Shown here: positions 34,301 through 45,400 of the stretch, piece by piece
Layout of the letters: every line of letters starts with the position of its first letter
Numbering within the stretch: position 1 is the stretch's first letter
Origin: Siniperca chuatsi
Lineage: Eukaryota; Chordata; Actinopteri; Centrarchiformes; Sinipercidae
NCBI RefSeq assembly: GCF_020085105.1
Contig: NC_058059.1
Location: 27,252,971 to 27,316,970, forward strand
DNA length: 64,000 nt
Direction of reading: 5' to 3'
The notes under the pieces: model-generated
Database searches by the model: none
The model's input: only the letters and a program-made list of their open reading frames with translations
What the model was told of the DNA's origin: nothing
Translations under genes and position numbers: made by a program

Positions 34301-36173
34301 GATGTGATAATAGATTTACATACATGAAATGAGATCAAATGAGAAAAGACGAGATACTACAAGATAAGTTATGAGTTGATACAGGATGAGACAAAAAGAG
34401 TTAAAAGATCAGTTACAAAATGTAGTGAGATGATAAATGAGACAAACTGTGGAAATATAGATACTGTGGTAGCTTACGCATCACAAAATGAGATGAAATA
34501 AAACAAACTGAGATAAAGCATGATGACATATTACATGGAATAAAATGAGGGAAAAAAAGAGCCAAGTCAATAAAATCATATCTTTTTGTTGATATTCGAG
34601 GGTCACTCTGATTGGCTGATGTACTAAAATGTGATGTCATGTAATGTGTGTTGCCAGGTTGGTCAGATGGTGCTGACAGGTGAGGGTCACTCTGATTGGC
34701 TGTCTGGCTGCAGTTTTCATCCTGATGGAGCAAAACTTGCAACAACCAGTGGAGACACTATGGTAAGTTCATGTTCCTTACACTACTGCAGCAGTATACA
34801 GGCGGCAGATTAAAGGACCACCCAACGTGAAGTGTCTATACTAGCAGTACGTGCTGATTCGGCCAGAATGTAGTCTGTAATATGCAATATGCAAAAGCAA
34901 AATCCTCAGTACTCCAAAAATACCCTGATGTACTGATGCAGAAGAAGTCTCCAGTATGCATCGGACCAGTCTAGCTCACGCACTGTGTCCCACAATGCAA
35001 AGCGCTGGAACGGTCACAACAACGGTTATTATTAACAAAATGTAATCTCTTGTCTCAACAACCGGTCACCCCGCGTCCGTGGTGGACAAGGAGGAATGTA
35101 ACTGCTCTGTCCCTAATTACAAAAAATATAACTTAACCTTATATTTACTTGTATGTTGTGTTGTTTTCTTATTGACAGTTCGCTAAGGTTAACGTTGATG
35201 TCTTCGTAATATCAAACGTTAGCTTAGCAGGCTTAACTTAAACGTTATGGGTTTGTTATGGGTAACGTTAGTAGGACAAATGTAGCAATGCGTATTTACA
35301 TTTATATTCCTCCTGTTGTTTACTTCCGCTTTCCAAAACCGGAAACCGGCTAAGCCTAGCCTAGCATACTGCAAAATAAATCGATTGAACTGTTTCATAC
35401 TGCACACTACTGCGAAAAGCAGTAAGCAGTAGGTGGGTCCGAATTCAGCCTTAGTGAGGTTTCTGCTCTACTGGTTTCCTGGACTTCTTGTCCTGTGGTT
35501 GACTCTTGGGCCGTTCTTCCTGCAGGTGCGGCTCTGGGATTTCTCTCGTGGCTGCTGCTCGTTGATGCTGTCCGGTCACAGCCAGCCTACCTGGGGCTGC
35601 TCGTTCCACTCGTGCGGTCACGTGCTGGCTTCCTGCTCTGCCGACAGAACCGCCAAGCTGTGGGAGCTGAGCAGTCAGCGTTGCCGCCTCACACTGCGTC
35701 GCCACAGCGCCTCCGTCAGCAGTGTCTGCTTCCTGCCCTTCTCCGACCTCCTCCTCACCTGCTCGGCTGACAAAACCCTCGCCATGTGGGACGCCAGGCT
35801 AGGTGTCTGCACCGCTACCTTCCGTGGACACCGGCACCCCTGCAACCACACCGCCTTCAGCCTGGCAGGAAACGTCATGGCTTCCTGTGACTCGCGTGGC
35901 ATCATCAACCTTTGGGACATTAGGAAACCTGCATTGGCAACGGCCTTGGTAGATGCTGGGCCGCAGGCCGCCAACCAGGTGGCGTTCAGCCCATCAGGGA
36001 AGACGCTGGCTGTCGCCAGCAGCGACGGCCTGGTCAGAGTGGTGGAGGTGGATTCCTGCACGGTGAGCAGCCTGTCAGGACACAGCGATGGCGTGCAGAG
36101 TGTGACATTCGACCACAAGGGGGAGACTGTGATATCAGCAGGGAGCGATGGGGTGATTAACGTCTGGTCGTGA
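31317..36173 (+). CDS. spag16: SPAG16 (PF20), ciliary central-apparatus WD40 protein (3 coding exons, 573 aa)
   Basis: SPAG16/PF20 sits in the bridge of the ciliary and flagellar central pair and is needed for motility. Exons 31317-32285 (323 codons), 34658-34762 (35 codons) and 35526-36173 (215 codons plus stop) all join in phase 0 with GT-AG sites. Residues 1-45 are acidic. Residues about 55-100 (PEAVDDFLRNLLRRAGLRRT..FEAEWY) match the conserved N-terminal module. Residues about 115-205 are coiled coil (MQRERDFHRLQYRRVAEDKN is almost family-identical). Residues about 280-573 are WD40 repeats, ending SAGSDGVINVWS. Human SPAG16 has 631 aa and many exons, so the intron-poor structure is notable. 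AATAAA lies at 36361. A short out-of-frame upstream ATG at 31301 overlaps the start. Confidence 0.96.
32883..33392. mobile_element. MITE with about 22-bp terminal inverted repeats
   Basis: AGTTTTGCCAGGATCATTTT at 32883 is matched in inverse by AAAATGATCCTGGCAAAAACT ending at 33392, with one length difference in a T/A run. The interior holds the fish motif TTAATTTCATTAACGAAAAC and a partial inverse near 33310-33340, suggesting one element nested in another. No transposase is encoded. Confidence 0.75.
33606..33930 (+). repeat. Dispersed repeat, TTTATTGATCCC module (partner at 51630-51838)
   Basis: AGAAATCCTTTATTGATCCC begins a stretch that continues GAGGGGAAACTCTTTGTTAC and AGCAGCTCACTGTCACGTCA. 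The region 51838-51630 is its reverse complement with few differences over about 110 bp. It resembles the 3' tail of a fish retroposon. Confidence 0.75.
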
Positions 36174-36360
36174 CATAATGTGAATGAAAAACTTAGGTGA
36201 AACCAGCCGAAGATGTTTTATATGTTGATCAGATTTTTAAAATGTTTTTTGTGGTAATGCAAAAGTTCTCTCACAAATTGTTTGATACTAGTACCGATAC
36301 AATACCTGAGTCTCAGAATCTATACCAAAATCATACTTTTTTTGATAGCTTACTTTGAGA

Positions 36361-36366
36361 AATAAA
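36361..36366 (+). other. Polyadenylation signal of spag16
   Basis: AATAAA lies 188 nt past the spag16 stop codon and is the first canonical signal on the plus strand. Confidence 0.5.
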
Positions 36367-36589
36367 GATTTTTCTAAAAAAAAACAACCCTTTTTTTCAT
36401 TTAACAAAAGAAGCCAAGATTCTTAAATGTTAAACGTTGTGTTAACACAAGAAGCCGTATAAGAACTTGGTCTACATAAGTCATAGTCTATAATTTTCCT
36501 ATAATTTAAATTAGGATCTGATCAAAGAATAAACAGGATTGGGAATGTGACCGGACATTCGAAGCTTTCAGTACTTGACAGTTTTTGAG

Positions 36590-37535
36590 ACTCGGTGCGG
36601 TGTAGTGTTGCGTCAATAGCAAATATTTCGTTCAAAAGAGCGAATCTTTTGGGTGAACGAACTGAACTGAATCACTTCCTGAAATGATCCGTTCTTTCAT
36701 CAGTTCAGTTGAGCCCCTCAGTCAGTTACAAGCGAACGTGCCACAGCTGATTCAGGGTGCTAACATTTAGCTGCAATGATTCAACAACATTGGTCTTGGA
36801 CTGCAATCCAGATATATGACACTATCTAGATTGATATTATTCATAGGCTAACATTTAACACACACACACACACACACACACACAGTTACTATTTTGAAAG
36901 AGTACAGCTATAAGGATTTACAGAATTAGATTTTCTATCCAGTGCCTTCACTGTTTGTTTGGAGTTTATGCAGTGGTTGCATTGCTGTGTTGCCTGCCTG
37001 AGACCAAGCTGTGACACAATATGAGAGATGGGATAGTACATAGAGTGCATGAACAAAGTTTCTGCATCTGAACATACGATTCGAATACATTTGAAATGAG
37101 CTAGGTTACATCCCTGAATAAAAAAAAATCTTTCATAGTTTACAATGCGTGGTGAAACATGCAGTATGAAAAAACAGGTGGCTGAGCCTGAGACTGTGTC
37201 AGATCCTTTCACTGCGAGTGCATGTTCAGTGATTCGTTCACTGAACACACACAGTGAATGTGAGCGCTGAGTGATAGACGGTCGCTCAAGCTCTCTCTCC
37301 CTCTCTTGTCTTGAAGTCTGGAAGTAGGAAGTAGTACCAAATATTGCAGTTTGCAAACGGTGTCGTTATCCAACTAAATTCTCAGCTCACTGGCTTATCC
37401 TTCAGGAACAACCGTTCTCAGTTCACCAGTTAGCGAGCTGAACTGAGCGTTCGGCTGCGATTCAGTCCAGTGAGTGGGGCTCCGCAGCACTGAACGATTC
37501 AGTGAACAAAGCTCTTGAGCAAATCTTTTTAATGA
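36590..37535. repeat. Repeat with GTGAACGAACTGAA / TTCAGTGAAC ends, possibly a DNA transposon
   Basis: The left part has GAGCGAATCTTTTGGGTGAA and TGAACTGAATCAC. The right part has CTGAACGATTCAGTGAACAA and CTTGAGCAAATCTTTTTAAT. Internal GATTCGTTCACTGAACAC lies near 37231. A CA microsatellite is at 36859-36884. The open frame inside it on the minus strand has no recognisable domain. Confidence 0.5.
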
Positions 37536-37879
37536 ACTGTCCTATCCTGGACCCACAAGCTCTATTGCAGGTGGGGCATGTGGTGTGTGGGATGTGGTGG
37601 TGGTGGCAACCATGTCTGTATTTCTCCTGGCTCTCTTCTGTTGTCTTCTGGTTGTTCTCTCCATTTCCAGCGAACGAGCCCCATCCCTACACTTCAAGTG
37701 GTACGGTCAGCAGCAAGGGGTCCTTCATCTGATCCTTATAGCATTTTTTTCAGCCCTCCAGCTGAGCATCGACCTTGATGTAGCTGGCCGTATAACTCTC
37801 TGCTGGGTAGCCAACACGGGGGGAATCCTAATCACGTGCCCCGGCCACCGCAGCTGGTGCTGGGTGATCATGGCCTCAA

Positions 37880-38985
37880 TACTTCTGTAGTTGGTCCTTA
37901 CAAGTATTTCAGTGTGAGGCACACGTTAAGTCCCAGGATGCGCTGGAGGCAGCTCATGTGGAAGCGCTATAAGGATTTCATGTGACGGCTGTAGGTTACC
38001 CAAGCTACACAGCTACAGAGGAGGGTGGTGACACACATCGGTATGCGGCAACCTTTGTGGTGCAATGTAGGCTCTTGTTCTGAAAGACTGTGCCAAAGCC
38101 TTCCAAAGGCAGCTGATGCCCGTTTAATGCAGCTCTGGATATCGTTGTTGATGCCGCTATCCTCAGAGAGAATGCTCCCCAGATATTTGAAAGATGGCAC
38201 TACTGATAGCTGTTCATCACCAACAGTGAAGGCAGGTAAGAGTGGGTGGGACACTGATACTCCATTGGCTGACCACTTATGTCTTGTGGTGTTGACAGTC
38301 AGCCCCATCCTGCTGTACCACTCTCACGCCATAGCAAGGACAGTCTGAAGATCCTCCACAGTATGGGCCACAAGAGCACATTCGTCTGCATACTGCAGCT
38401 CCAGGACCAGCTTTCTGCAGTTTGGTGGTTGCAGGGAGCCTCCTGATGTTAAAGAGGTTGCCGTATAGTCTAAAGTGCACTGCCACGCCGCTGCTGTCTT
38501 CAATCTCATTGTGGAGAAGGTGATACACAGGAGGAAGATGTTGAAGCGGAAGATCACTAGCGTTAGCACACACCCCTAGGGCTCAGACTCTTGTCCGCCT
38601 GTGGTCACCCGAGCAGTCATCCCATCGTGGAACTGGCAGAGGATGTTAACTAATTTCTTAGAACAGCCAAACCTGAGGAGGACATCCCATATGAGCTCTC
38701 TTGGCACAGTGTCAAATGTTTTGGGGAGGTCGACAAAGACAGCATCGAGTCTCTGAAGCAGTACCTTAGCCGTGATTATGCCCCTACTGTTGCCCCAGAT
38801 GGCCTTGTCACCCTTGTTCTTATAAATGACAACGATGTTTGCATCTCTCCATTGCTGTGGGATGTTCTCATCAGTCCAGGCCTTGGTGATGTACTGGTAG
38901 AGTGGTGTGCATGCACATATACCCTCCCTCCTGCAGTAGCTCAGCAGGGATATTGTCAGCACCAGGGGACTTGTTGTTCTTAAGG
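37880..38985 (-). mobile_element. LINE reverse-transcriptase and C-terminal remnant
   Basis: On the minus strand, from 38960 down, blocks appear in the usual order: ENIPQQWRDANIVVIYKNKG, FVDLPKTFDTVPRELIW, FHDGMTARVTTGGQESEP, LELQYADECALVAH (a YADD-like motif with Glu for the second Asp), FKYLGSILSEDSGINNDIQ, and PHTEILVRTNYRSIEAMI near 37900. The frame changes several times and parts of the finger domain are missing. I recognise the family as a fish non-LTR element but do not assign its clade. Confidence 0.75.
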
Positions 38986-39219
38986 GAATGGACAGCTTAT
39001 TTTATCAGCAAAGGACTGGATTTAATGTGCCTTTTCAGTTCGAGAGAGAGCCTTCAGTTTTAATACATTACAAAAAGTTGTGGTTTTGGAAAATTAAACA
39101 TTCCACATATTTTACGCATGAAGTTCAGCACGCTGGTCACTCAGCTAGTGAAAACAGTTGTTTAATATATTTGTGGCTCTGGAGGTGCTTTTTCAAGATA
39201 ATAAAAATAACCTTGATGA

Positions 39220-39760
39220 TTCCAGAGGTCAGCAAGCCTGGGTCCCTGCCTCCCAGCTGACAGTGCACCTGACCCCAGTGCTTATCGCTGCAGGTGGTGG
39301 GCCCACAGGGCGGCGGCTCCATGTAGTTCTTCAGGCTGTGCCCAGCAAGACACTCCCACCAGACGCTGGCCAGCGAGCTTCCTTCCCAGGTCTGGCTCCA
39401 GGAGGGGGCCCCGGTTTCCCTGTATCCGTCAGCTCGCTCTTGGCCTTCCCCAGCACTCTTTTTTTGCATCGAAAGGAGCCAGTTGAGGTGGTTCGGGTAT
39501 CTGATCAGGATGCTTCCTCGTGCCTTCCTTTGGAGGTTTTCAGGGCACGTCCAACTGGTACGAGACCCTGGGGTAGACCCAGAACACGCTGGAGAGATTA
39601 TACATCTCTCTGGCTACGGAACACCTCAGGATCCCCCAGCAGGAGCTGGAAAATGTTGCTGGTTAGAGGGACGTCTGGACTACTTTACTGCTGCCACAGT
39701 GGCCTGGCCAAGGATAAGAGAGTTAGAGTTACCTGGGAGACCTCAAATTTATAACTGAAA
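39220..39760 (+). mobile_element. Interspersed retroelement fragments, LINE-like 3' end
   Basis: The right part (39540-39760) has ACCCTGGGGTAGACCCAGAA, GGAGAGATTATACATCTCTC and CTGGAAAATGTTGCTGG, the 3' coding end of a common fish non-LTR element. The left part (39330-39420) carries CTCCAGGAGGGGGCCCCGGT, another frequent fish repeat block. No open coding potential remains. Confidence 0.55.
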
Positions 39761-39769
39761 GCTTGCGTT

Positions 39770-40900
39770 TCAAACTAGGGGTGTGGAGTTTGAAAGTCAT
39801 GGGTTTGTTTAAGCAGGGAGGGTCTAACAAAAAGATGCTATAGAGGGAAATGGAAAATGTTGGATCCAATGTTTTTGGACCTTGACTCATACTAGGTACT
39901 AAAAGTCAGGATATTTCGGCCTCTTCTGCATACATTTTGACCATTCTCTTTAAAATCTGTCTTTCACAAGTCTCTAAACTTCATAGAAACTACACTAAAA
40001 GTCACTGGAGATGCATGTCCTCTGTGGCCTCCCACTAATGACACAAAAACGTCACCACACTTAAAATGAGGTTTTAAAAATCCAGACATGTACTTGTTTA
40101 AAAAAAACAATTTATTCATTTTGTTTGGAATGTTTCAAAAGAGATTACGTTTAAGGAAAGTTGTGAATGAGGTCCAATTCCTGTTAATGTCGAAATTATC
40201 CTTAATAAAATTCAAAATGAGCTGACACCATGAAGTAGTAAATTGAGATCTGTTTTAATGTGAGCTGTTTGCAGAAAAAACAGCTCAGAGCAGCTGGAGA
40301 CAAGCCTGTTACACAGAAATAAAAACACTTCATGTCAAAACATCTTTTCATGTTCAGGTCACCTGTCTGCCTGAATACTGATTTGGCACTTTAATGGTTC
40401 CAAATGTGAAGCAAGAGAAAACACTGACAGTCTGTGTTCATCAGTTCAGAGACAAAGAGTGAATAAAAATACTGATGGATCAATAATCCGATTTTCTGTT
40501 TCTTGTCCAAATCAGGAAAGGAAACCTGCCATGATTTTTCCACACCAGTAAATAAAATAATGTCACCTGTTGAGGTTTGTCCTGACAACGGAGCCAAAAC
40601 AGACCAAACCGTTTCTGTTCCGTTCACATCACATGGGATGGATGGTAGAGACGGTAATGACTGTGGCTGACATGAGGCGTCCATGCTTGTTTCTTTTTTC
40701 AGGTACCATGTTATTAAGCTCCAAGTTGGACGTATATATGGTTTCACTGCCGTAATTACGAATTGGATGTTGACGAGAACAGTTTTTACAAATTGGAAAT
40801 TTGTAATTACAGTAACTCCCACACAATGTGAACGCAGTATTATCCTCTGTCCAGTGGCCATTTTAGGAAATATCAGGCTCATCTGTACTAAGTTCCAGCT
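39770..40900. other. Intergenic DNA, nothing recognised
   Basis: AT-rich sequence; the short ORFs lack splice context, Kozak sequence or familiar domains. Confidence 0.45.
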
Positions 40901-40909
40901 CTGGTTTGA

Positions 40910-41670
40910 GCTTAATGCTAAATGTTAATGTGATAATTATAGCATGTTAGCATGCCAACAGTTAGTAGTGTTGGGTATCATTAGAAAACTCTGGATATTA
41001 GTACCAGTACAATATGCTACCTGAGGTTCTGCACAAATACCAAAACTTAAACGTATTTCTATACCTTAGTTTGCAGAATATTTTTTTTTATTTCACAAAA
41101 TATGCCAAATTGCTCATTGCAAGAGTTAAATACAAAACTTTGCCCACATAAATTATAGTGTATAGTTACAAAAGTTTCCTTATTTAGACCACAAAATCTT
41201 TGTTGTTGACATTTAGCATGTGAGGTGTTAGCATGGGAAAATGCTAAACTTGAACATGTAACATTTAGAAATATGGTAACGGTGCTAAGTTAAAATGCTA
41301 ATGTTGGCATGTTAATGTGGCTACAGTTAGCATGTTAACATCCATATTAGACAACAAATGGATGTTAACATGCTGCATGTAACATTTGCCGTTTAGCAAG
41401 GAGACATGCTAACATGGGCATGTAACAATAATACTGGCTACAGTTACGGTTGACATGTTAACATTAGTTTTTAAATGGTCCAGTTAGCATGTAACACAGC
41501 AATGGATGTTAACATTCTGACGTTTAACAAGTTACATGGTAAATGTGATATACTAAAATTAAGCAGGTTAACATGCTACCACATTAACATGCCTAGGTTT
41601 AGCATGCGACATGTTAGATTGACAGCATGCTAAGGCATATTAAACATGTACAGCTAGCATTATGACATCT
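40910..41670. repeat. TTAGCATGTTAACATGCTA-type degenerate repeat
   Basis: Dozens of drifting GCATGTTAACAT, AACATGCTAA and TAGCATGTGA units cover most of this stretch. It is the largest block of the motif family also present at 10190-10440 and 13220-13400. Confidence 0.75.
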
Positions 41671-42469
41671 CCAGAATCTTGCTGCTACGAACAGAAAGAT
41701 TTCTCATTTGAAGGACATGTCCAGTGCAATGACAAACAACTAGACATTATATCCCCCATTCACATATCAATTTGACACTTTTAGTGTCTCAACAGCTGAA
41801 CACATGCTTGGAGTATGTAGAATGATTTTGATATCTGGTCATTTCCTCTCAGTTTGAGATTGATTGTCCTTAACGTTGCTAAGACGCTGCACAGCTTCAT
41901 TCTCATCGGGCGTTTAAAGAGCAAAATTGTGACATTAAGAAAAATCCTCTTGTTCTGTCTTCCACAGAGTCAAATAAGATGGATAACAGTTCCAGGCCCC
42001 TGTGTCCAGTACAGAGAGAGGTCCTGGACATTTTAGCTTGTGAAAAAAAATCCACCTTCAAACAACTCTGAAGCAGCCTCATTTCTATGTTGCATCTTTT
42101 TTAGCATTAGAGCTATTGAAACCATCCGGTCATCTGAATCTGACCTTTTGGGAAATCCTCGTTTGACATTTTACCAGACAGATCCTTTAATAGATAACTT
42201 TTGGTCATTTTCCAAGTTTTTAACCACCAGAACAGCCAACTGTGTTCAAAAGTTTCTCAGCTTCTTTCACTATAACACTTCACATAACTTCAACACACAT
42301 TTCATGAATTTCCTAATGAGTCTGGTTTGGTCTCTGTACTGTTAGTGTTTAGATGAATTGCACCTTTTCATCTAAAATACAAATCCCGAGCAGACTTCAT
42401 CCAGATTCATCAGCACCTTTTGCCGTTTCCTGTTGCCACTGGACGTGACAGGAAACTGTAAGATGAGCT

Positions 42470-45400
42470 TCAGATGGGTTTCTGCTGAGTGCAGATGAGT
42501 CGGTCAGCAGATGAAAAGGAGTAGCGTCCTTCATCTTCGTCTTTCTCCTCTTCTTCCTCTCTGTGTTTCTGTCTGGGTTCTTCCACCAGCACCTTCAGAC
42601 GGCTCAGGTGATACAGAGCTCTGAGGATGGAAATATTCATCAAAAACGTTATAAAGTCACCCAAAAAACACATCTCCCATTTTGGATTTTTTCACTCGCA
42701 AGTCCGTTTTCACAGCAGCAGGTGAGCCGCGTGGAGGAGGCTTGTTGTTAATGACGTAGCCTATCGAAACAATTGACACCAACGTGTTACTGTAAAATAT
42801 CCATCATGTCCGCTTCTTCTAACGTAATACCAGTTAATGCTTCTCTCTGTCTTTCCCTGCAAACACTCGCTTGCGGGCTGTTAATATACCTGAACGAATA
42901 TCTGCCGATTATGATCGGAGCACCCTTAACACTAAACTGTGTTACTGTTCGGTTGTAAACTACATCTACACTTCACAACCCCCCCCAGAAAATCCAATCA
43001 CATGGTGTGTGTCTGTTCTAACTGCAAAGATTAGATGGGACTGTTTAAACTAAACTAGGTTGTTAAATCCAGTTATTAAAATTAAACAATGGGACTTTTT
43101 CAAAGGACAGAGGAGTTTATAAACCAAATGGGTGATTTTTTAAATTACATTACAAAATAAAATTATCTTAGTTAATTAGCAATAATAATGTAGCTGAAAC
43201 ACAGCAAAGTACAGAAAAAATTGGGGGCCAATCCATTTAGAAGATGTTGAGATATTTCATAGGACAAGTAACTTTGACCTGCTGGTGGCGTTAGGGGAGA
43301 AGTCAAGGGATCACTCATTAGTGTTCTTTCTTTGGAGAACATGAATGTTTGTAACAAATTTCATGGCAATGCCTCCAATATTTGTTGAGATATTTCAGTC
43401 CGGACCAAAGGGGTGGACCGACTGACACAGTGACCTTGCCATCCCTGCATCCACGCCACGAGCATGGCTAAAACAATTCCTCAAGACAGGATTTGAGACT
43501 GGACTCTAGTACTACAGTCCTCGTACATAGGCAGCTGCAGCAGCGTCAGTTCAGCTATACAGGAACTCTGATGTGTTCAGTGTCAGTTACCTCTGTAGTG
43601 ACGGTCCCCCGGGAAAACTCTCCAGCTCTGCTTCACCTCCAGGCATCTGCAACACAAACAACTCCATATAACCTGAGACTTGTTAACATTCCTACATACA
43701 AAACATGTAACAATACAGAATGAGGTTTCTTCCTGACAACACAGCTGAATGTTGACAGCAGTCCTGAGGTGTGTTCAGGAACAATAATCAATAGATGAAA
43801 TGAAGCTGATTTAGTGTTCAATCTCAAGCACAAGCTGTATTTTTTACATTAGCACTTGTTCTGAAACGTGCTGCCTTGTTGAACCCAGGCTGGTGCCCTG
43901 CAGAGGGACAGTTTAGACCTGCGTTACTGGAGTCTCCTCTGCCTGTGGCCTGTCACTGAGTGCTGGAGCTACTGATGCCTGTTGTTGTCGCTGAAGCTCT
44001 GCTTCCACTGCCTGCAGTCTGAACAGCATCTGTTTCAGAGCCTCAACTGGACCAGGCTGCTTCAAGATGCTGTTTCCATGGAGACCGCAGCCCAGAGCCT
44101 GGGAGAGACAGGAGACAGAAGGGGGCGCTGTGATCCTGCATCTGTCAGATGATCATTTAGACTTCAGTGCACATGTGTCATAGAAACCACAAGGGGCACC
44201 CAGCTGAGCTCTCATTCACTGAGCTCTGTTTCCATATCTGAGATCATCTGGGATATTTTAGTGTTTTTCTCCATTTGAAGCCCGTTTTAAACCTGATCTT
44301 AAATCGGTTTATGTTGTTTTAAGCTTGTTTAATCAACGCCGCTAAGACTGAGCCCTACGAACCTTGCCATATACAGCGGAGGCTGTGCAGACATGGGAAC
44401 CACAGTTGCCATCTGTATATAATGTCCATAGTAAAAGATTTTTATATTACTGCTCTATCCTGCATTTATGCACATATTTTATATCCTGCACTTGCTTATT
44501 GCACTTCTGGTTAGACCTAAACTGCATTTCGTTGCCTTGACATTTCGTTGACAAAAAAATGCTTGCTCATGGTGGGATGTGTTGGGTCTCTGTAAATAAT
44601 ATCATAAAGAGTTCTGTCTGGACCTGCTCTGTAGGAACAGTGCAGCGAGATAACTTCTGTTATGAATTGGCGCTATATAAATAAAATTGAAATGAATTGA
44701 ATTCATCCAAACCACAGAGGTAGCAGATTGCTCACCAAAAGCAGCCTTAACGCTGGCCTCCAGAACCACATCAACAGCACAGTTAAAACCGAATTTTATT
44801 ATTTAAGAATATTGCAAAAGGTAAGGAGCTTTTTAGGAGGATGCTGAAAAAATCGTTCATGCTTTTATTTCCAGTCGGCTAGACTACTGTAACGCTCTGC
44901 TCGACTGCAGCTACTCCAGAATGCAGCGGCTAGAGTTTTAACTAGGAAAAGGAAATACGACCATACAACGCCTGTGCTGAGGTCGTTACACTGGGTCCCG
45001 GTACATTTTAGAACTGCTTCAAAAGTTTAATGCTCGTTTTTAAAAGGCCCTACATGGTCTGGCACCTGAATATCTCTGCGACGTGCTTGTGAGCTATTAA
45101 CCAGCTGGACCGCTTAGATCATCAGGAACAGGCCGTCCAGTTATTCCCTCGGGTCTCCACGAAAACTGATGAAACTGCCTTTAGCTTTTACTCTCCGAGC
45201 CGCTGGACTCTCTACCCAATCATATTCTTTTAAAACCAAACTCCTCATTCAACTCCACATTCCTTTTAAGCTGATTGCTGGTTTTAACTTTTATTTTATT
45301 TTATTCTTGCTTATTGTATTGGCTTTAAATCACGTGTCTTATTATTTTTATTGGTCAACTGTTGGTCTTAATTATTGTATGTAGTCTTTTTTATATTTTT

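Larger units (their letters stand above)
32300..34560. repeat. spag16 intron 1: degenerate ATGAGAT-type purine-rich repeat
   Basis: Both flanks of the intron (32300-32860 and 33470-34560) consist largely of drifting GAGATGAGA, AAATGAGAT and GATAAGATGAGAT units, with purines strongly favoured on the plus strand. A MITE (32883-33392) and another repeat (33606-33930) interrupt it. Confidence 0.7.

Noticed and set aside
35451-36118. Antisense ORFs opposite spag16 exon 3 (84 and 147 aa)
   Set aside because: They are shadows of the GC-rich WD40 exon and have no recognisable domain.
36889-37356. 155-aa minus-strand ORF downstream of spag16
   Set aside because: It lies wholly inside a repeat with TTCAGTGAAC-type ends, shows no domain and has no splice or promoter support.
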